Source of the DNA: Comamonadaceae bacterium
GTDB taxonomy: Bacteria > Pseudomonadota > Gammaproteobacteria > Burkholderiales > Burkholderiaceae_C
Direction of reading: 5' to 3'
Length of the DNA stretch: 64,000 nt
NCBI GenBank assembly: GCA_027488115.1
Contig: JAIYCG010000012.1
Location: 42,686-106,685, forward strand
Shown one piece after another: positions 46,244-55,269 of this stretch (position 1 is its first letter; the number at the start of each line of letters is the position of its first letter). The position numbers were made by a program, and so were the translations under genes. The notes under the pieces were generated by a model. That model saw nothing but the letters and a program-made list of their open reading frames with translations, was not told the origin of the DNA and made no database searches.

Positions 46244-46792
46244 ATGCAATTTCATCCTGAAACCTGCCACAAAACCATTCAAAGTCCATGGGGTGCATTG
46301 ACCCTGGCCGCCAACCCCAATGGACTGAGTGGTGTTTGGTTTGAAAATCAAAAACATTTCCCAGACACTCGGCCTTGGACGCTTTCAAATCAGCACCCCA
46401 CATTGGTTCAAACTGAACAAGTTTTGCGCAATTACTTTGACCAACAATGGCTGCCTGCTTGTTCAGCACGGCAAGCACTCCAAAAGATTTCGGTGGACAT
46501 CAGCACGGGCACTCTTTTCCAACAAGCCGTTTGGAATGCTCTCATGAGCATACCGATGGGCCAAACATGCAGCTACGGTGAGCTTGCAGCCGCCATCGGC
46601 CGCCCCATGGCTATCAGAGCAGTCGGAACTGCTGTGGGACGTAACCCCATCAGCATCCTCATCCCCTGCCACCGAGTCATGGGCAGCCAAGGTCAAATCA
46701 CAGGTTATGCGGGTGGCATTTGGCGCAAGCAAGCTTTGCTCAAACTTGAAAACGCAAGCATTCTGCAAGACTCAGAAGGTCAAGCACAATGA
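46244..46792 (+). CDS. ogt: Methylated-DNA--protein-cysteine methyltransferase
   Basis: A 182-residue suicide DNA repair protein. The motif I-L-I-P-C-H-R-V (Cys142), the arginine finger R-A-V-G-T-A-V-G-R-N-P (125-135) and the G-x-x-x-S-Y-G-E-L-A block are intact. It removes methyl groups from O6-methylguanine and O4-methylthymine. The ATG at 46244 gives the standard single-domain length; the frame is open 11 codons upstream. It overlaps the transporter gene by four bases. Confidence 0.93.
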   Translation: MQFHPETCHKTIQSPWGALTLAANPNGLSGVWFENQKHFPDTRPWTLSNQHPTLVQTEQVLRNYFDQQWLPACSARQALQKISVDISTGTLFQQAVWNALMSIPMGQTCSYGELAAAIGRPMAIRAVGTAVGRNPISILIPCHRVMGSQGQITGYAGGIWRKQALLKLENASILQDSEGQAQ

Positions 46793-47703
46793 GTGACAGC
46801 AACAGTGGGGACTCGCAAGATTGGCGAGTTGACTACCTGATGTTGGCCGCTTTGTGGGGCTCTTCGTTTTTGTTCATGCGCTTGGGCGCGGGAGAGTTTG
46901 GCCCTTTGGCTACTGCCTGGACACGGGTTTGTGTGGCCACCTTGTTTCTATGGCCTTTCATGGTTTGGCAAGGGCACTGGCCATTGTTTAAATCCAAGTG
47001 GAAACTCATTTTGAGCTTTGGCATTTTCAACTCTGCCCTCCCTTTTTCGCTGTTTGCCTACGCCGTGATGCACATTTCAACAGGCTTGTCGGCCATCTTG
47101 AATGCCGCGGTGCCTTTGTTTGCTGCTATGGTGGCATGGGTTTGGTTAGGCGATCGATTGAACCGATGGCGAATTGCTGGCTTGTTCATTGGCTTTATGG
47201 GTGTCACCTTGTTGGCCAGAAATCAAACCAGTTTTCACAGCGATGCTAACCCCGATGCCAGTCTCTGGGGGCAATACACCGCCATTGCAGCCTGCTTGCT
47301 TGCTACTTTGTGCTACGCCATCTCAGGCAGTTTTACAAAAAAGTACATGCCTAATTTGCCACCTCTGGTTTCTTCAACAGGCAGCCAATTGGGCGCCACG
47401 CTAGCGCTGACCATACCTGCGCTTTGGGCTTTGCCAGATTCCGTGCCAAGCACTCAAGCTTGTTTGTCGCTCATCGTGTTGGGCGTCGCTTGTACGGGCA
47501 TCGCCTATATTCTGTACTTTAGATTGGTCAACCGAGCAGGGCCAGCCAAGGCCCTGACTGTGACTTTTTTAATTCCCGTTTTTGCCTTAATCTACAGCGT
47601 GACGTTTTTAAATGAAACTGTCACTCTGAACATGGTGTTTTTGGGCATGGTGGTAGTTTTTGGCACAGCCCTGTCTAGTGGTATTTTTCCTAAAATGAAA
47701 TAA
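46789..47703 (+). CDS. EamA-family drug/metabolite transporter
   Basis: A 304-residue inner-membrane protein with ten predicted hydrophobic helices in two EamA repeats (about 15-140 and 165-295). The first helix region shows A-A-L-W-G-S-S-F-L-F-M-R, typical of EamA carriers. Substrate is unknown; relatives export amino acids or metabolites. It is coupled to ogt through a four-base ATGA overlap. Confidence 0.9.
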   Translation: MSDSNSGDSQDWRVDYLMLAALWGSSFLFMRLGAGEFGPLATAWTRVCVATLFLWPFMVWQGHWPLFKSKWKLILSFGIFNSALPFSLFAYAVMHISTGLSAILNAAVPLFAAMVAWVWLGDRLNRWRIAGLFIGFMGVTLLARNQTSFHSDANPDASLWGQYTAIAACLLATLCYAISGSFTKKYMPNLPPLVSSTGSQLGATLALTIPALWALPDSVPSTQACLSLIVLGVACTGIAYILYFRLVNRAGPAKALTVTFLIPVFALIYSVTFLNETVTLNMVFLGMVVVFGTALSSGIFPKMK

Positions 47704-47710
47704 TCCAACG

Positions 47711-48709
47711 ATGAACCGACGCAATTTTACTTTTCAAATATCTTTCACTTTGCTGGCTGGCATTCTGACTGCCGCCAATGCTTTGGCTCAGGGCACACCT
47801 CCCAGTGTGCTTACCGGAACCCAAGCGCCCATCAAGCTTATCGTGCCCTTCACCCCTGGCACTGGCATTGACCTCATTGCACGCACCGTCGGGCCCAAGC
47901 TTTCTCAAAGGCTGGGTCGACCCGTGGTGGTTGAAAACAGAGTGGGGGCATCTGGCAACATCGGCACGGAAGCCGTGGTTCGTTCCGCGCCAGACGGACA
48001 GACTTTGCTGGTCAGCGTGAACACGCTGGTCATGAACAAAAGCCTTTATGCCGGCTTGAGTTTCGATCCAGTCAAAGATCTCGCACCGGTTATTTTGACC
48101 AGTTGGGGACAGCTCTTGTTGGTCACCCATCCAAAATCTAATTTCAAAACCGCAGCCGATTTGGTGGCCACGGCCAAGGCCAATCCAGGGCGCTTCAACT
48201 ACGCTTCTCCCGGCGTTGGTACACCCCATCACCTGTCCATGGAACTTTTCAAGAGCACTGCCAAGGTGTTCTTGACGCACATTCCTTATCGAGGCACTGC
48301 GCCTGCTGTTTCCGACTTGTTGGGTGGCCAAGTGGATGTCATGTTCCTGCCAATCCATGTGGCATTGCCCCAAATCAGAGCTGGCAAGCTCATTGCCTTA
48401 GGTCTGGGCAGTGAGCAGCGGCACCCTTTGCTGCCCAACGTGCCCACCATTGCAGAATCTAAAGCCGGTCAAGTCAATGTGGACATGTGGTTTGGCATCT
48501 TCGCGCCTAAAAACACATCCAACGAAATCATCCAAGCCTACAACAAAGAAATCAAATTGATTTTGGCCAGTGACGACATTCAAAAAGCATTTCAAGCGCA
48601 AGGCATGGACCCAGCCAACAGCACACCCGAAGAGTTCGGTCGACTGGTTGAAAAAGACACAATCCGCTGGGCAGAACTCATCAAAACTCAAAACATCAAA
48701 GCAGAATGA
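47711..48709 (+). CDS. Bug-family tripartite tricarboxylate solute-binding protein
   Basis: A 332-residue TctC/Bug protein. A signal peptide (about 1-29) is followed by I-K-L-I-V-P-F-T-P-G-T-G-I-D-L-I-A-R, the Bug signature for carboxylate capture. No TctA/TctB membrane genes are nearby, as is usual for the expanded Bug set of Burkholderiales. Its stop overlaps the monooxygenase start by four bases, so its ligand may be the substrate of that enzyme, probably an aromatic or other organic acid. Confidence 0.9.
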   Translation: MNRRNFTFQISFTLLAGILTAANALAQGTPPSVLTGTQAPIKLIVPFTPGTGIDLIARTVGPKLSQRLGRPVVVENRVGASGNIGTEAVVRSAPDGQTLLVSVNTLVMNKSLYAGLSFDPVKDLAPVILTSWGQLLLVTHPKSNFKTAADLVATAKANPGRFNYASPGVGTPHHLSMELFKSTAKVFLTHIPYRGTAPAVSDLLGGQVDVMFLPIHVALPQIRAGKLIALGLGSEQRHPLLPNVPTIAESKAGQVNVDMWFGIFAPKNTSNEIIQAYNKEIKLILASDDIQKAFQAQGMDPANSTPEEFGRLVEKDTIRWAELIKTQNIKAE

Positions 48710-49932
48710 ACATGAACATTGCCATCGTGGGCGGCGGCATTGCCGGATTAAGTTTTGCTTTAGGCCTTCACAAGCGCGGTATTGACTGCGACGTGTTTGA
48801 GGCTGTCAACGAAGTCAAAGAAATTGGGGTCGGCATCACGCTGCTACCTCATGCCATGCGCGAACTTGCAGAAATTGGCGTCCAGTCCGCCATTGAGGCC
48901 GCCGGCATTGAGAACTTGGAAAGTGTGTTTTTTACGCACCACGGACAGTTTGTTTACAAAGAAGCAAGGGGTCGACACGCTGGCTATTCACTGCCAGAGA
49001 TTGGGGCGCACCGCGGAAAGTTGCACCGTATTTTATTTGATGCAGCTGTCAGTCGATTGGGTGCCGACAAAGTGCATACCGGTATGCGGTGCACTGGGTA
49101 TTCACAAGATAAAGATGGCGTTGAATTGAATTTTCTCAACGCACACAACAACACCAAGGTATCTGTCAAAGCCAACATTGCTGTAGCGTGTGATGGCGTG
49201 AACTCTGCCGTTCGCAAACAGATGCACCCCACAGATGCTCTTTGTTTTGGTGGCATCAACACTTGGCGCGGCGTCACCATTCACCCCCCTATCCTCACCG
49301 GGAAAAGTTATTTGAGAATTGGCACGGTAGAACTTGGCAAAATGGTCATCTACCCCATCATCGACAACGTCGATGGCAAAGGCAACCAGTTGATCAATTG
49401 GGTGGCTGAATTGCAAAAACCCAACGCCGTTATGAACGATTGGAATCGTTCAGTCGACCCTGGGCCTTGCGCTGAAATTTACAAAGATTTCAAATTTGAT
49501 TTTCTGAATGTGCCCGAACTCATTTTGAAGTCAGAGAAAGTTTTTGAATACCCCATGGTCGACAAAGACGCTTTGCCTTTCTGGACTCAAGGGCGCATCA
49601 CCCTGATGGGTGATGCTGCACACCCCATGTACCCTCGCGGCTCAAATGGCTCTGCGCAAGCGCTCATTGATGCGCGCACTTTGTCAGATCTATTGAGCAA
49701 GCACACAGAACCGCGCGATGCTCTCACAGAGTACGAAACTTTGAGGCTTCCCACAACCGCCAAAGTGGTGGAAACCAATCGCAATGTGCCCCCTGACTTC
49801 ATCATCATGAAAGCCGAAGAACTGAGCGGCGGCAAACCCTTCCGCCACATTGACGACCTCATTAGCCAAGACGAATTGCGCCAGATTTCTGACAACTACA
49901 AAAATGTGGCTGGCTTCGCTTTGGCAAAATGA
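48706..49932 (+). CDS. FAD-dependent aromatic-ring-type monooxygenase (PhzS-like)
   Basis: A 408-residue flavin hydroxylase. G-G-G-I-A-G-L-S (9-16) binds FAD, and the G-D-A-A-H-P-M motif is the second FAD site. The G-V-G-I-T-L-L-P-H-A block after it is characteristic of the PhzS subgroup of group A flavoprotein monooxygenases, which hydroxylate aromatic acids and heterocycles. The exact substrate is unknown. Translational coupling with the Bug protein hints at uptake and hydroxylation as one route. The last 37 bases overlap the convergent RlmN-like gene. Confidence 0.87.
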   Translation: MNMNIAIVGGGIAGLSFALGLHKRGIDCDVFEAVNEVKEIGVGITLLPHAMRELAEIGVQSAIEAAGIENLESVFFTHHGQFVYKEARGRHAGYSLPEIGAHRGKLHRILFDAAVSRLGADKVHTGMRCTGYSQDKDGVELNFLNAHNNTKVSVKANIAVACDGVNSAVRKQMHPTDALCFGGINTWRGVTIHPPILTGKSYLRIGTVELGKMVIYPIIDNVDGKGNQLINWVAELQKPNAVMNDWNRSVDPGPCAEIYKDFKFDFLNVPELILKSEKVFEYPMVDKDALPFWTQGRITLMGDAAHPMYPRGSNGSAQALIDARTLSDLLSKHTEPRDALTEYETLRLPTTAKVVETNRNVPPDFIIMKAEELSGGKPFRHIDDLISQDELRQISDNYKNVAGFALAK

Positions 49933-50972
49933 ACGGCGGTTTCAATGGGCGGTTGAAGATGCCGCGCACGCAATTGCCCACACCCCCCCTCAACGTCTTG
50001 GCCTGCTGAATTTCTGAGCTTGGTCAGGATGCCGAGTTTGTGTAAAGTGCGCGCAATTTCAGCAGCGCGCTCCCAAGAGGGCCGCTTAAAGGGTAAATCC
50101 TCTATGGTGTTGTAGGGGATCATGTTCATCAGCGCATACTTCCCCTTGAGCAAACGAACGATGCCCTCAATTTCTTCATCTGTGTCATTGACGCCTTGCA
50201 GAAGTGTCCACTGGTATTGAATGGGGTAACCCGTTTGCTGCGCGTAGATTTCTGCAGCCTCTACCAACTCTTCTGGACTTAACTTGGGAGCTCTTGGCAA
50301 CAATTCAGCGCGAAGATCGGCACGGGTGGAATGCAAGGAAAGCGCCAGCGCTGGTTTGACCAAGCCGAGCGGCAACTTTTCAAAAACACGTGCATCTCCC
50401 ACAGTTGAAAAGACCAATGATTTATGGCCTATGTTGCCCACGGTGCCCAACACTTCAATGGCCTCCATCACATTGTCCAGATTGTGCGCGGGCTCACCCA
50501 TGCCCATGAAAACCACTTTTTTGACCGGGCGATGAAGCCGCGCAAAGGCCACTTGCGCCACAATTTCAGCGCTGCCCACTTGTCTGATCAAACCCTCTTT
50601 GCCTGTCATGCAAAACAAACAACCCACGGCACAGCCGACTTGCGAAGACACGCAGACGCCATCGCGAGGCAAACCCACTGTTTCAACGGTTTGCCCGTCT
50701 TGCAGAGCAAGAAGCCAGCGTACCGACCCATCTTCTGCGGGATGACTTGATTGCAGTCGAAGCAAATTGGAAAGATTTTCGGACAACTGAGGCAATGCTT
50801 TTCGGAGGGCCAAGGGCATGAAGCTCTCTAGGGGCCGGCTGCCACTGTTTTGTGGTTTGGCTTGGGACCACAATCGCAAAATGCGCTGCTCATGGGCAGG
50901 CTGTGCCCCCAAGCAACGCAATTGGTTTCGAATCTGACTGATCTGCTGAAATGTCATGCCGCTATTGGACAT
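49896..50972 (-). CDS. RlmN/Cfr-family radical SAM RNA methyltransferase paralogue
   Basis: A 358-residue radical SAM enzyme. The cluster motif C-x3-C-x2-C is Cys114, Cys118 and Cys121 (V-G-C-A-V-G-C-L-F-C-M-T-G), and Cys331 in E-G-G-C-G-Q-L-R matches the methyl-carrying C-terminal Cys of RlmN. M-G-M-G-E-P-A-H-N and S-L-H-S-T-R-A are family blocks. RlmN methylates C2 of A2503 in 23S rRNA and of A37 in some tRNAs. The position in an operon behind a hydrolase and a Bug protein is unlike the normal rlmN-ndk neighbourhood, so this is probably a second copy with unknown target. Cfr-type C8 methylation cannot be excluded from sequence. Confidence 0.82.
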   Translation of the reverse strand: MSNSGMTFQQISQIRNQLRCLGAQPAHEQRILRLWSQAKPQNSGSRPLESFMPLALRKALPQLSENLSNLLRLQSSHPAEDGSVRWLLALQDGQTVETVGLPRDGVCVSSQVGCAVGCLFCMTGKEGLIRQVGSAEIVAQVAFARLHRPVKKVVFMGMGEPAHNLDNVMEAIEVLGTVGNIGHKSLVFSTVGDARVFEKLPLGLVKPALALSLHSTRADLRAELLPRAPKLSPEELVEAAEIYAQQTGYPIQYQWTLLQGVNDTDEEIEGIVRLLKGKYALMNMIPYNTIEDLPFKRPSWERAAEIARTLHKLGILTKLRNSAGQDVEGGCGQLRARHLQPPIETAVHFAKAKPATFL

Positions 50973-50984
50973 GAATTTTCAGTC

Positions 50985-51965
50985 TTATTGCATGGTGATG
51001 CCCGCGTCTTTGATGATTTTGCCCCAACGGTCCAATTCTTGAACCATCAAGTTATTCAAGGCCTCGGGCGAAGAAATATCAGCTTCAACGCCAGCGGCAT
51101 ACAACTCTTTTTTTGTATCAGCCGCGTTCATCACTTTGGCAATTTCAGCATTGAGTTTCATCACCACATCTTTGGGCGTGCCTGCTGGGGCCAAAAGTCC
51201 CAGCCAAACACTGGCGTTGTAGCCAGGCACACCCGCCTCCTGCATGGTTGGAACATCAGGCAATTGAGGGATGCGCTTAGAGGTTGTGACCGCCAACGCT
51301 TTCAATCTGCCTGCAGGCACCTGCGCCATGGCGTTGGGCACCCCTGCAAAACTACTTTCAACCACACCAGCAATCAAGTCATTGGCAGCGCCACCACTGC
51401 CTTTGTAGGGCACATGCTTCATCTTGACGCCCGTCATTGAAGCAAACATGCCACCCATCAAATGCTGCGCGCTGCCGTTACCGGAAGATGCATAGTGAAT
51501 TTTGTCAGGCGAAGCTTTGGCCAAGGCGATGAACTCAGCCACGTTGTTGGCCGGTACCTTTGGATTGACGAGCAGAACATAAGCAGAGTCAACCAACTTG
51601 CTGACAGGTGTGAAGCTCTTGATCGGGTCGTAAGGCAATTTGGGGTAAATGGCTGGGCTGATCACGTGGGTGGTCGAAACCATGACCAGGGTATAGCCAT
51701 CTGGGGCCGCTTTGGCCACAAAATCTGTCCCGATGGTTGAACCCGCACCTGCTTTGTTTTCAATCACAAAGGGCTGGCCAAGTGAGGCTGAAAGTTTCTG
51801 CCCTAGGATTCGCGCCACAACGTCCGTAAACCCCCCGGGCGCAAATGGCACGATCAATTTAATGGGTTTGTTGGGATAGGCCTGCGCCAAAGCGGCAGGC
51901 GCCGTGATCCCAAACAGACAACTTAACAGTGCAACTTGGCACAACTGTCGTACGAAGTGGCGCAT
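50985..51965 (-). CDS. Bug-family tripartite tricarboxylate solute-binding protein
   Basis: A 326-residue periplasmic binding protein with a signal peptide (about 1-28, A-L-A-Q-A) and the mature start I-K-L-I-V-P-F-A-P-G-G-F-T-D-V-V-A-R. It is typical of Bug proteins and has no TctAB partner nearby. The gene lies three bases after the hydrolase stop and 12 bases before the RlmN-like start, so the three form one minus-strand operon. Its ligand is probably the substrate, or an ester, handled by the hydrolase. Confidence 0.9.
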   Translation of the reverse strand: MRHFVRQLCQVALLSCLFGITAPAALAQAYPNKPIKLIVPFAPGGFTDVVARILGQKLSASLGQPFVIENKAGAGSTIGTDFVAKAAPDGYTLVMVSTTHVISPAIYPKLPYDPIKSFTPVSKLVDSAYVLLVNPKVPANNVAEFIALAKASPDKIHYASSGNGSAQHLMGGMFASMTGVKMKHVPYKGSGGAANDLIAGVVESSFAGVPNAMAQVPAGRLKALAVTTSKRIPQLPDVPTMQEAGVPGYNASVWLGLLAPAGTPKDVVMKLNAEIAKVMNAADTKKELYAAGVEADISSPEALNNLMVQELDRWGKIIKDAGITMQ

Positions 51966-51968
51966 GTC

Positions 51969-52883
51969 TTATCCCCTGTAAATTGGTGCAGGCATGGTGT
52001 AGTAACTGTGCAGAATGTGATAAACCATCATGTAGTTTTTCTGCTGAAAACTGGCGTGAGAAATACCCGCCATCACATTGAACTGCTTGTCTGTGTTGGG
52101 CAGCAGTTTGTAAAAATCAATGAGGTCATCAAGCCCGGCAATGCCGTCGTACTCGCCACGCAAAACAATGGTGGGTACCGTGATTTTGAGTGGATCTACA
52201 ACCGGCAATTTGGAGCACATGTCAACATAAGTGCCGGTAGGCATGGAGTCGTCCAAGGTCAAGATGGCATCGGCAAAGGCACTGATGGTGGCTTCGTCGG
52301 CCGTACCGGGATGATCGCGATCAAAGATGCTGTGCACAAAAGCGCGATCGATAGGGCGGCGGTTTTTGGCCAAAAAATCTGGCAATTTTTTGCGGCGCTG
52401 CTCCAAGGTGTGGCTGCCCTCACCGGTCCAAACAAAGGCATCTAGCGCCAGCTTGCCAATTCGCTCAGGGTGATTTTGTGCAAACAATGCCGCCTTCAAA
52501 GCGCCCGAAGAAATGCCATACATGTGCAACTTTTGCGACACAGAGTGCTTCAAAATGTATTCACTGCCTGTGGCCAAATCTTCTGCGCCATTGGCAATGT
52601 CAGAGTTGATGGGGCGGTGTTTGTCAGAGCGGCCATAGCCCTCGTTGTCCATGGTCCAAGTGTCGAAGCCGCGCTCTGTGAACCAGTCCATGACTGAAGA
52701 GTAAGGACGGCCAGGTACTGACAAATCGAAGGTGGGTTGTGAAGCCATGGACGATCCGTGCACAAAGAAAATCGTGCCTGCATAAGGCACATTGGGAGAT
52801 GCTTTTTTCTGCCAAAGAAACAGATTGATATCACCCTTTTTTGTCCAATGCTCTACACCACCAGACCAAGTCACGTTGCTCAT
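51969..52883 (-). CDS. Alpha/beta hydrolase
   Basis: A 304-residue hydrolase. The nucleophile elbow is Y-G-I-S-S-G (Ser125), F-V-H-G-S-S forms the oxyanion region, the acid is in G-E-Y-D-G-I, and the base is His in A-G-I-S-H-A-S-F. The start at 52883 is chosen because AGGAG lies five bases before it; the frame is open 25 codons more. No clear subfamily, and an ester or C-C bond substrate are both possible. It leads the operon with the Bug protein and RlmN-like gene. Confidence 0.85.
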   Translation of the reverse strand: MSNVTWSGGVEHWTKKGDINLFLWQKKASPNVPYAGTIFFVHGSSMASQPTFDLSVPGRPYSSVMDWFTERGFDTWTMDNEGYGRSDKHRPINSDIANGAEDLATGSEYILKHSVSQKLHMYGISSGALKAALFAQNHPERIGKLALDAFVWTGEGSHTLEQRRKKLPDFLAKNRRPIDRAFVHSIFDRDHPGTADEATISAFADAILTLDDSMPTGTYVDMCSKLPVVDPLKITVPTIVLRGEYDGIAGLDDLIDFYKLLPNTDKQFNVMAGISHASFQQKNYMMVYHILHSYYTMPAPIYRG

Positions 52884-53075
52884 GAAAACTCCTGTTACAA
52901 ATTCGACAATATAGTTGGCCCAAGCATAACGGGGCTCTTTGAATTTGACAGCCTCCAAAACCCCAAGTCTTGGTCAAGGCGATCGCATGTCGTGCAAGAA
53001 AGTGCAGAACAGCGTGAAAAATTTTCCAACCCTTGCGCGCTTTGTGAATTTCAATTCAAGGAGATCCGTGTTGGA

Positions 53076-53741
53076 TCAGTAGGAGACCAATGTGGCGAGC
53101 TCAGAAGGCGACTGAATGTGCGCATGGGCTTGCCACTTTTGAACATCACTGTGCAACCCTAGGTAACCATAGGTAGCCGCCACCGTTTTCATACCTGCAG
53201 CATGGCCCGCAACGATGTCTCGCTCATCGTCGCCCACATACAGACACGAACTGGGCTCCACACCCATGCGCTTGGCCGCCTCCAACAAAGGCGCTGGATG
53301 CGGCTTGGCGTATGGCGTTGTGTCGCCACAAACAAGCACTGCCGACGTTTTAAAAAGTGGCATGGCTTGGGTCAATGGTTCGGCAAATCGTTTGGATTTG
53401 TTGGTGACCACACCCCAAGGCAATTTGGCAGCTATCAGCGACTCAATCATTTGCACAACACCTTCAAATGCAAATGTTCTTTCGGTCATGCATGCTTCGT
53501 AATTGCGAAAGAACTCTTCTTTCATCGCTTCGTAATCAGGATGCTCAGGTGTATGTCCAAACGCCAAAGCAATCATGCCACGCGCACCCGCACCCGCCAT
53601 GGGCCGGTAATGAGCCAGGGGCAGTGAGGACATGCCTCGGTCCACCCGCATTTTGTCGACGGCCGCGCCCAGGTCCGGTGCACTGTCAATCAGCGTGCCA
53701 TCAAGGTCAAACAGGATAGCGTGAATATTTTGAAACTTCAT
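53076..53741 (-). CDS. gph: Phosphoglycolate phosphatase-type HAD hydrolase
   Basis: A 221-residue HAD phosphatase. F-D-L-D-G-T-L-I-D-S (Asp12, Asp14) is the nucleophile site, V-T-N-K-S is motif II, and G-D-D-E-R-D motif III near the end. Phosphoglycolate is the likely substrate, by similarity and because ubiG-gph is a common pair. It starts 18 bases after ubiG. The 192 bases upstream of its stop on the other side, 52884-53075, hold only the hydrolase promoter region and a weak GATCC/GGATC dyad. Confidence 0.9.
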   Translation of the reverse strand: MKFQNIHAILFDLDGTLIDSAPDLGAAVDKMRVDRGMSSLPLAHYRPMAGAGARGMIALAFGHTPEHPDYEAMKEEFFRNYEACMTERTFAFEGVVQMIESLIAAKLPWGVVTNKSKRFAEPLTQAMPLFKTSAVLVCGDTTPYAKPHPAPLLEAAKRMGVEPSSCLYVGDDERDIVAGHAAGMKTVAATYGYLGLHSDVQKWQAHAHIQSPSELATLVSY

Positions 53742-53759
53742 ACCTAGGGACCCTTGCTA

Positions 53760-54500
53760 TCAAGAGGACATCGGCTTTTGGGTGGCCATCAAATAATTAA
53801 CATCGGTGTCTGAGTTCATGGCGTACACACGCGTGAAGGGGTTGTAGGTCATGCCTTTCATTTGCGCCAACTCTAGGCCGCCATCGCGCACCCAATCTGC
53901 CAGCTCACTTGGCTTGATCAAGCGCCCGTACTCATGCGTGCCCCTAGGCAATAAATTGAGCACATACTCAGCGCCAACAATGGCAAATAGGAATGATTTG
54001 GGACTGCGATTTAAAGTCGAGAAGAAGACCCATCCACCAGGCTTCACCAATTGAGCACAAGCCTTCACAACAGCAGCGGGGTGTGGTACGTGCTCTAACA
54101 TTTCCATGCACGTGACAACATCAAACTGCCCCGCCCGTTGGGACGCCAAGCTCTCTGCACTGATTTCTTGGTATTGAACGCCTTGAGTACCGGCTTCAAG
54201 CGCATGCAACTGCGCCACTTTCAACGACTTGACCGCCAGGTCAATGCCCAAGACTTGCGCACCTTGTCTGGCCATGGCGTCTGACAAGATGCCACCACCG
54301 CAACCTATATCGACCACTTTCTTTCCAGAAAGTGGCACCAAGGTCTGAATCCAATTCAATCGCAAAGGATTGATTTGGTGTAAGGGCCTGAATTCACTTT
54401 CAGTGTCCCACCAACGGTGTGCCAAGTCAGAAAATTTGGCCAATTCGGCAGGATCCACATTGGAGGAAGAAAAGTGGGGGTCAGAAGATTTAGAAGTCAT
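53760..54500 (-). CDS. ubiG: Ubiquinone biosynthesis O-methyltransferase UbiG
   Basis: A 246-residue SAM methyltransferase that performs both O-methylations of ubiquinone synthesis. S-D-L-A-H-R-W-W-D-T-E-S-E-F is the typical UbiG N-terminal block, the SAM loop V-V-D-I-G-C-G-G-G-I is at 62-71, and C-M-E-M-L-E-H-V-P-H follows. It is transcribed after ompA on the same strand but an intrinsic terminator separates them, so it probably has its own promoter in the short gap. gph follows. Confidence 0.94.
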   Translation of the reverse strand: MTSKSSDPHFSSSNVDPAELAKFSDLAHRWWDTESEFRPLHQINPLRLNWIQTLVPLSGKKVVDIGCGGGILSDAMARQGAQVLGIDLAVKSLKVAQLHALEAGTQGVQYQEISAESLASQRAGQFDVVTCMEMLEHVPHPAAVVKACAQLVKPGGWVFFSTLNRSPKSFLFAIVGAEYVLNLLPRGTHEYGRLIKPSELADWVRDGGLELAQMKGMTYNPFTRVYAMNSDTDVNYLMATQKPMSS

Positions 54501-54522
54501 GGCTGGTATTGTCTCCGAAAGT

Positions 54523-54550
54523 AAAAAAGCCTCCCGAAGGAGGCTTTCTT
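54523..54550 (-). terminator. Intrinsic terminator after ompA (possibly bidirectional)
   Basis: AAAGCCTCC (54526-54534), loop CGAA, GGAGGCTTT (54539-54547). Read on the minus strand the stem is followed by a T-run (from the A-run at 54523-54528), 45 bases after the ompA stop. The plus strand also has a T-rich tail, so it may work both ways. Confidence 0.9.
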
Positions 54551-54591
54551 TTGATCAAAAAGTGCTTGATTTGATTCAAGCTTGCTTTTGA

Positions 54592-55269
54592 TCAGTTGGG
54601 GCGTGTACCCACAACTTCGATTTCCACGCGGCGGTTTTTAGAACGGCCAGCATCTGTTTTGTTGTCAGCAACGGGTTGTTTCTCGCCCTTGCCTTCTGTG
54701 TAAACGCGGTTTTTCTCAATGCCCTTGGTGACCAAGTAAGCCTTGACAGCGTCAGCACGCTTGACAGACAACTTTTGGTTGTAAGCGTCAGAACCAGCTG
54801 AGTCAGTGTGGCCCACAGCAATGATCACTTCCAGATTGATGGCCTTCACTTTGCCAGCCAAGTCGTCCAACTTGGCTTTGCCGTCAGCTTTCAAGACTGA
54901 TTTGTCAAAGTCAAAGAAGGTGTCAGCAGCGTAAGTCACTTTGGTGGCAGCAGCTGGCGCTGGCGCTGGTGCAGGTGCTGCAGCTGGCGCTGGAGCAGGT
55001 GCTGCAGCTCTTGGCGCTGGCGCTGGCGCTGGTGCTGGTGCTGGAGCAGGAGCTGGAGCAGCTGCTTTTGGTGGAGCAATGGCGCCATCGCAAGCGGCAA
55101 CCGCATTGGCGGGTGTCCAGTTGGCATTGCGCCAGCAGAGTTCGTTGGAGCCGTTTTTCCAAGCGTGCTCGCCTGTGCCATTGCGCCAGTTGTCTACGGA
55201 TTGCGCGCCTGCAGCAGTTGCCAAGGCAGCTGAAGCCAACACCACTGCCACTTTGTTGAATTTTTTCAT
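54592..55269 (-). CDS. ompA: OmpA-family peptidoglycan-binding outer-membrane protein
   Basis: A 225-residue protein. The signal peptide is residues 1-22 (A-T-A-A-G-A, then Q-S-V). There is no OmpA beta-barrel; instead a short N-terminal segment with two Cys residues is followed by an Ala/Pro linker of about 45 residues, then the OmpA C-terminal domain with F-F-D-F-D-K, G-H-T-D-S-A-G-S and N-R-R-V-E-I for peptidoglycan binding. This short form is common in Burkholderiales. The start at 55269 has an excellent ribosome site, GAGGAGA. Expression is probably high. The gene is divergent from gyrA. Confidence 0.92.
   Translation of the reverse strand: MKKFNKVAVVLASAALATAAGAQSVDNWRNGTGEHAWKNGSNELCWRNANWTPANAVAACDGAIAPPKAAAPAPAPAPAPAPAPAPRAAAPAPAPAAAPAPAPAPAAATKVTYAADTFFDFDKSVLKADGKAKLDDLAGKVKAINLEVIIAVGHTDSAGSDAYNQKLSVKRADAVKAYLVTKGIEKNRVYTEGKGEKQPVADNKTDAGRSKNRRVEIEVVGTRPN
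54946..55072. repeat. Degenerate Ala-Pro coding minisatellite in ompA
   Basis: The linker is encoded by short units of GGCGCTGGC, GGTGCTGGT and GGAGCAGG, with an imperfect duplication of GCAGGTGCTGCAGCT. Units are multiples of three, so changes in copy number would lengthen or shorten the linker without frameshift. Confidence 0.7.

Noticed and set aside
53062..53076. GATCC/GGATC hairpin as gph terminator
   Set aside because: Only five pairs and no T-run on the minus strand.
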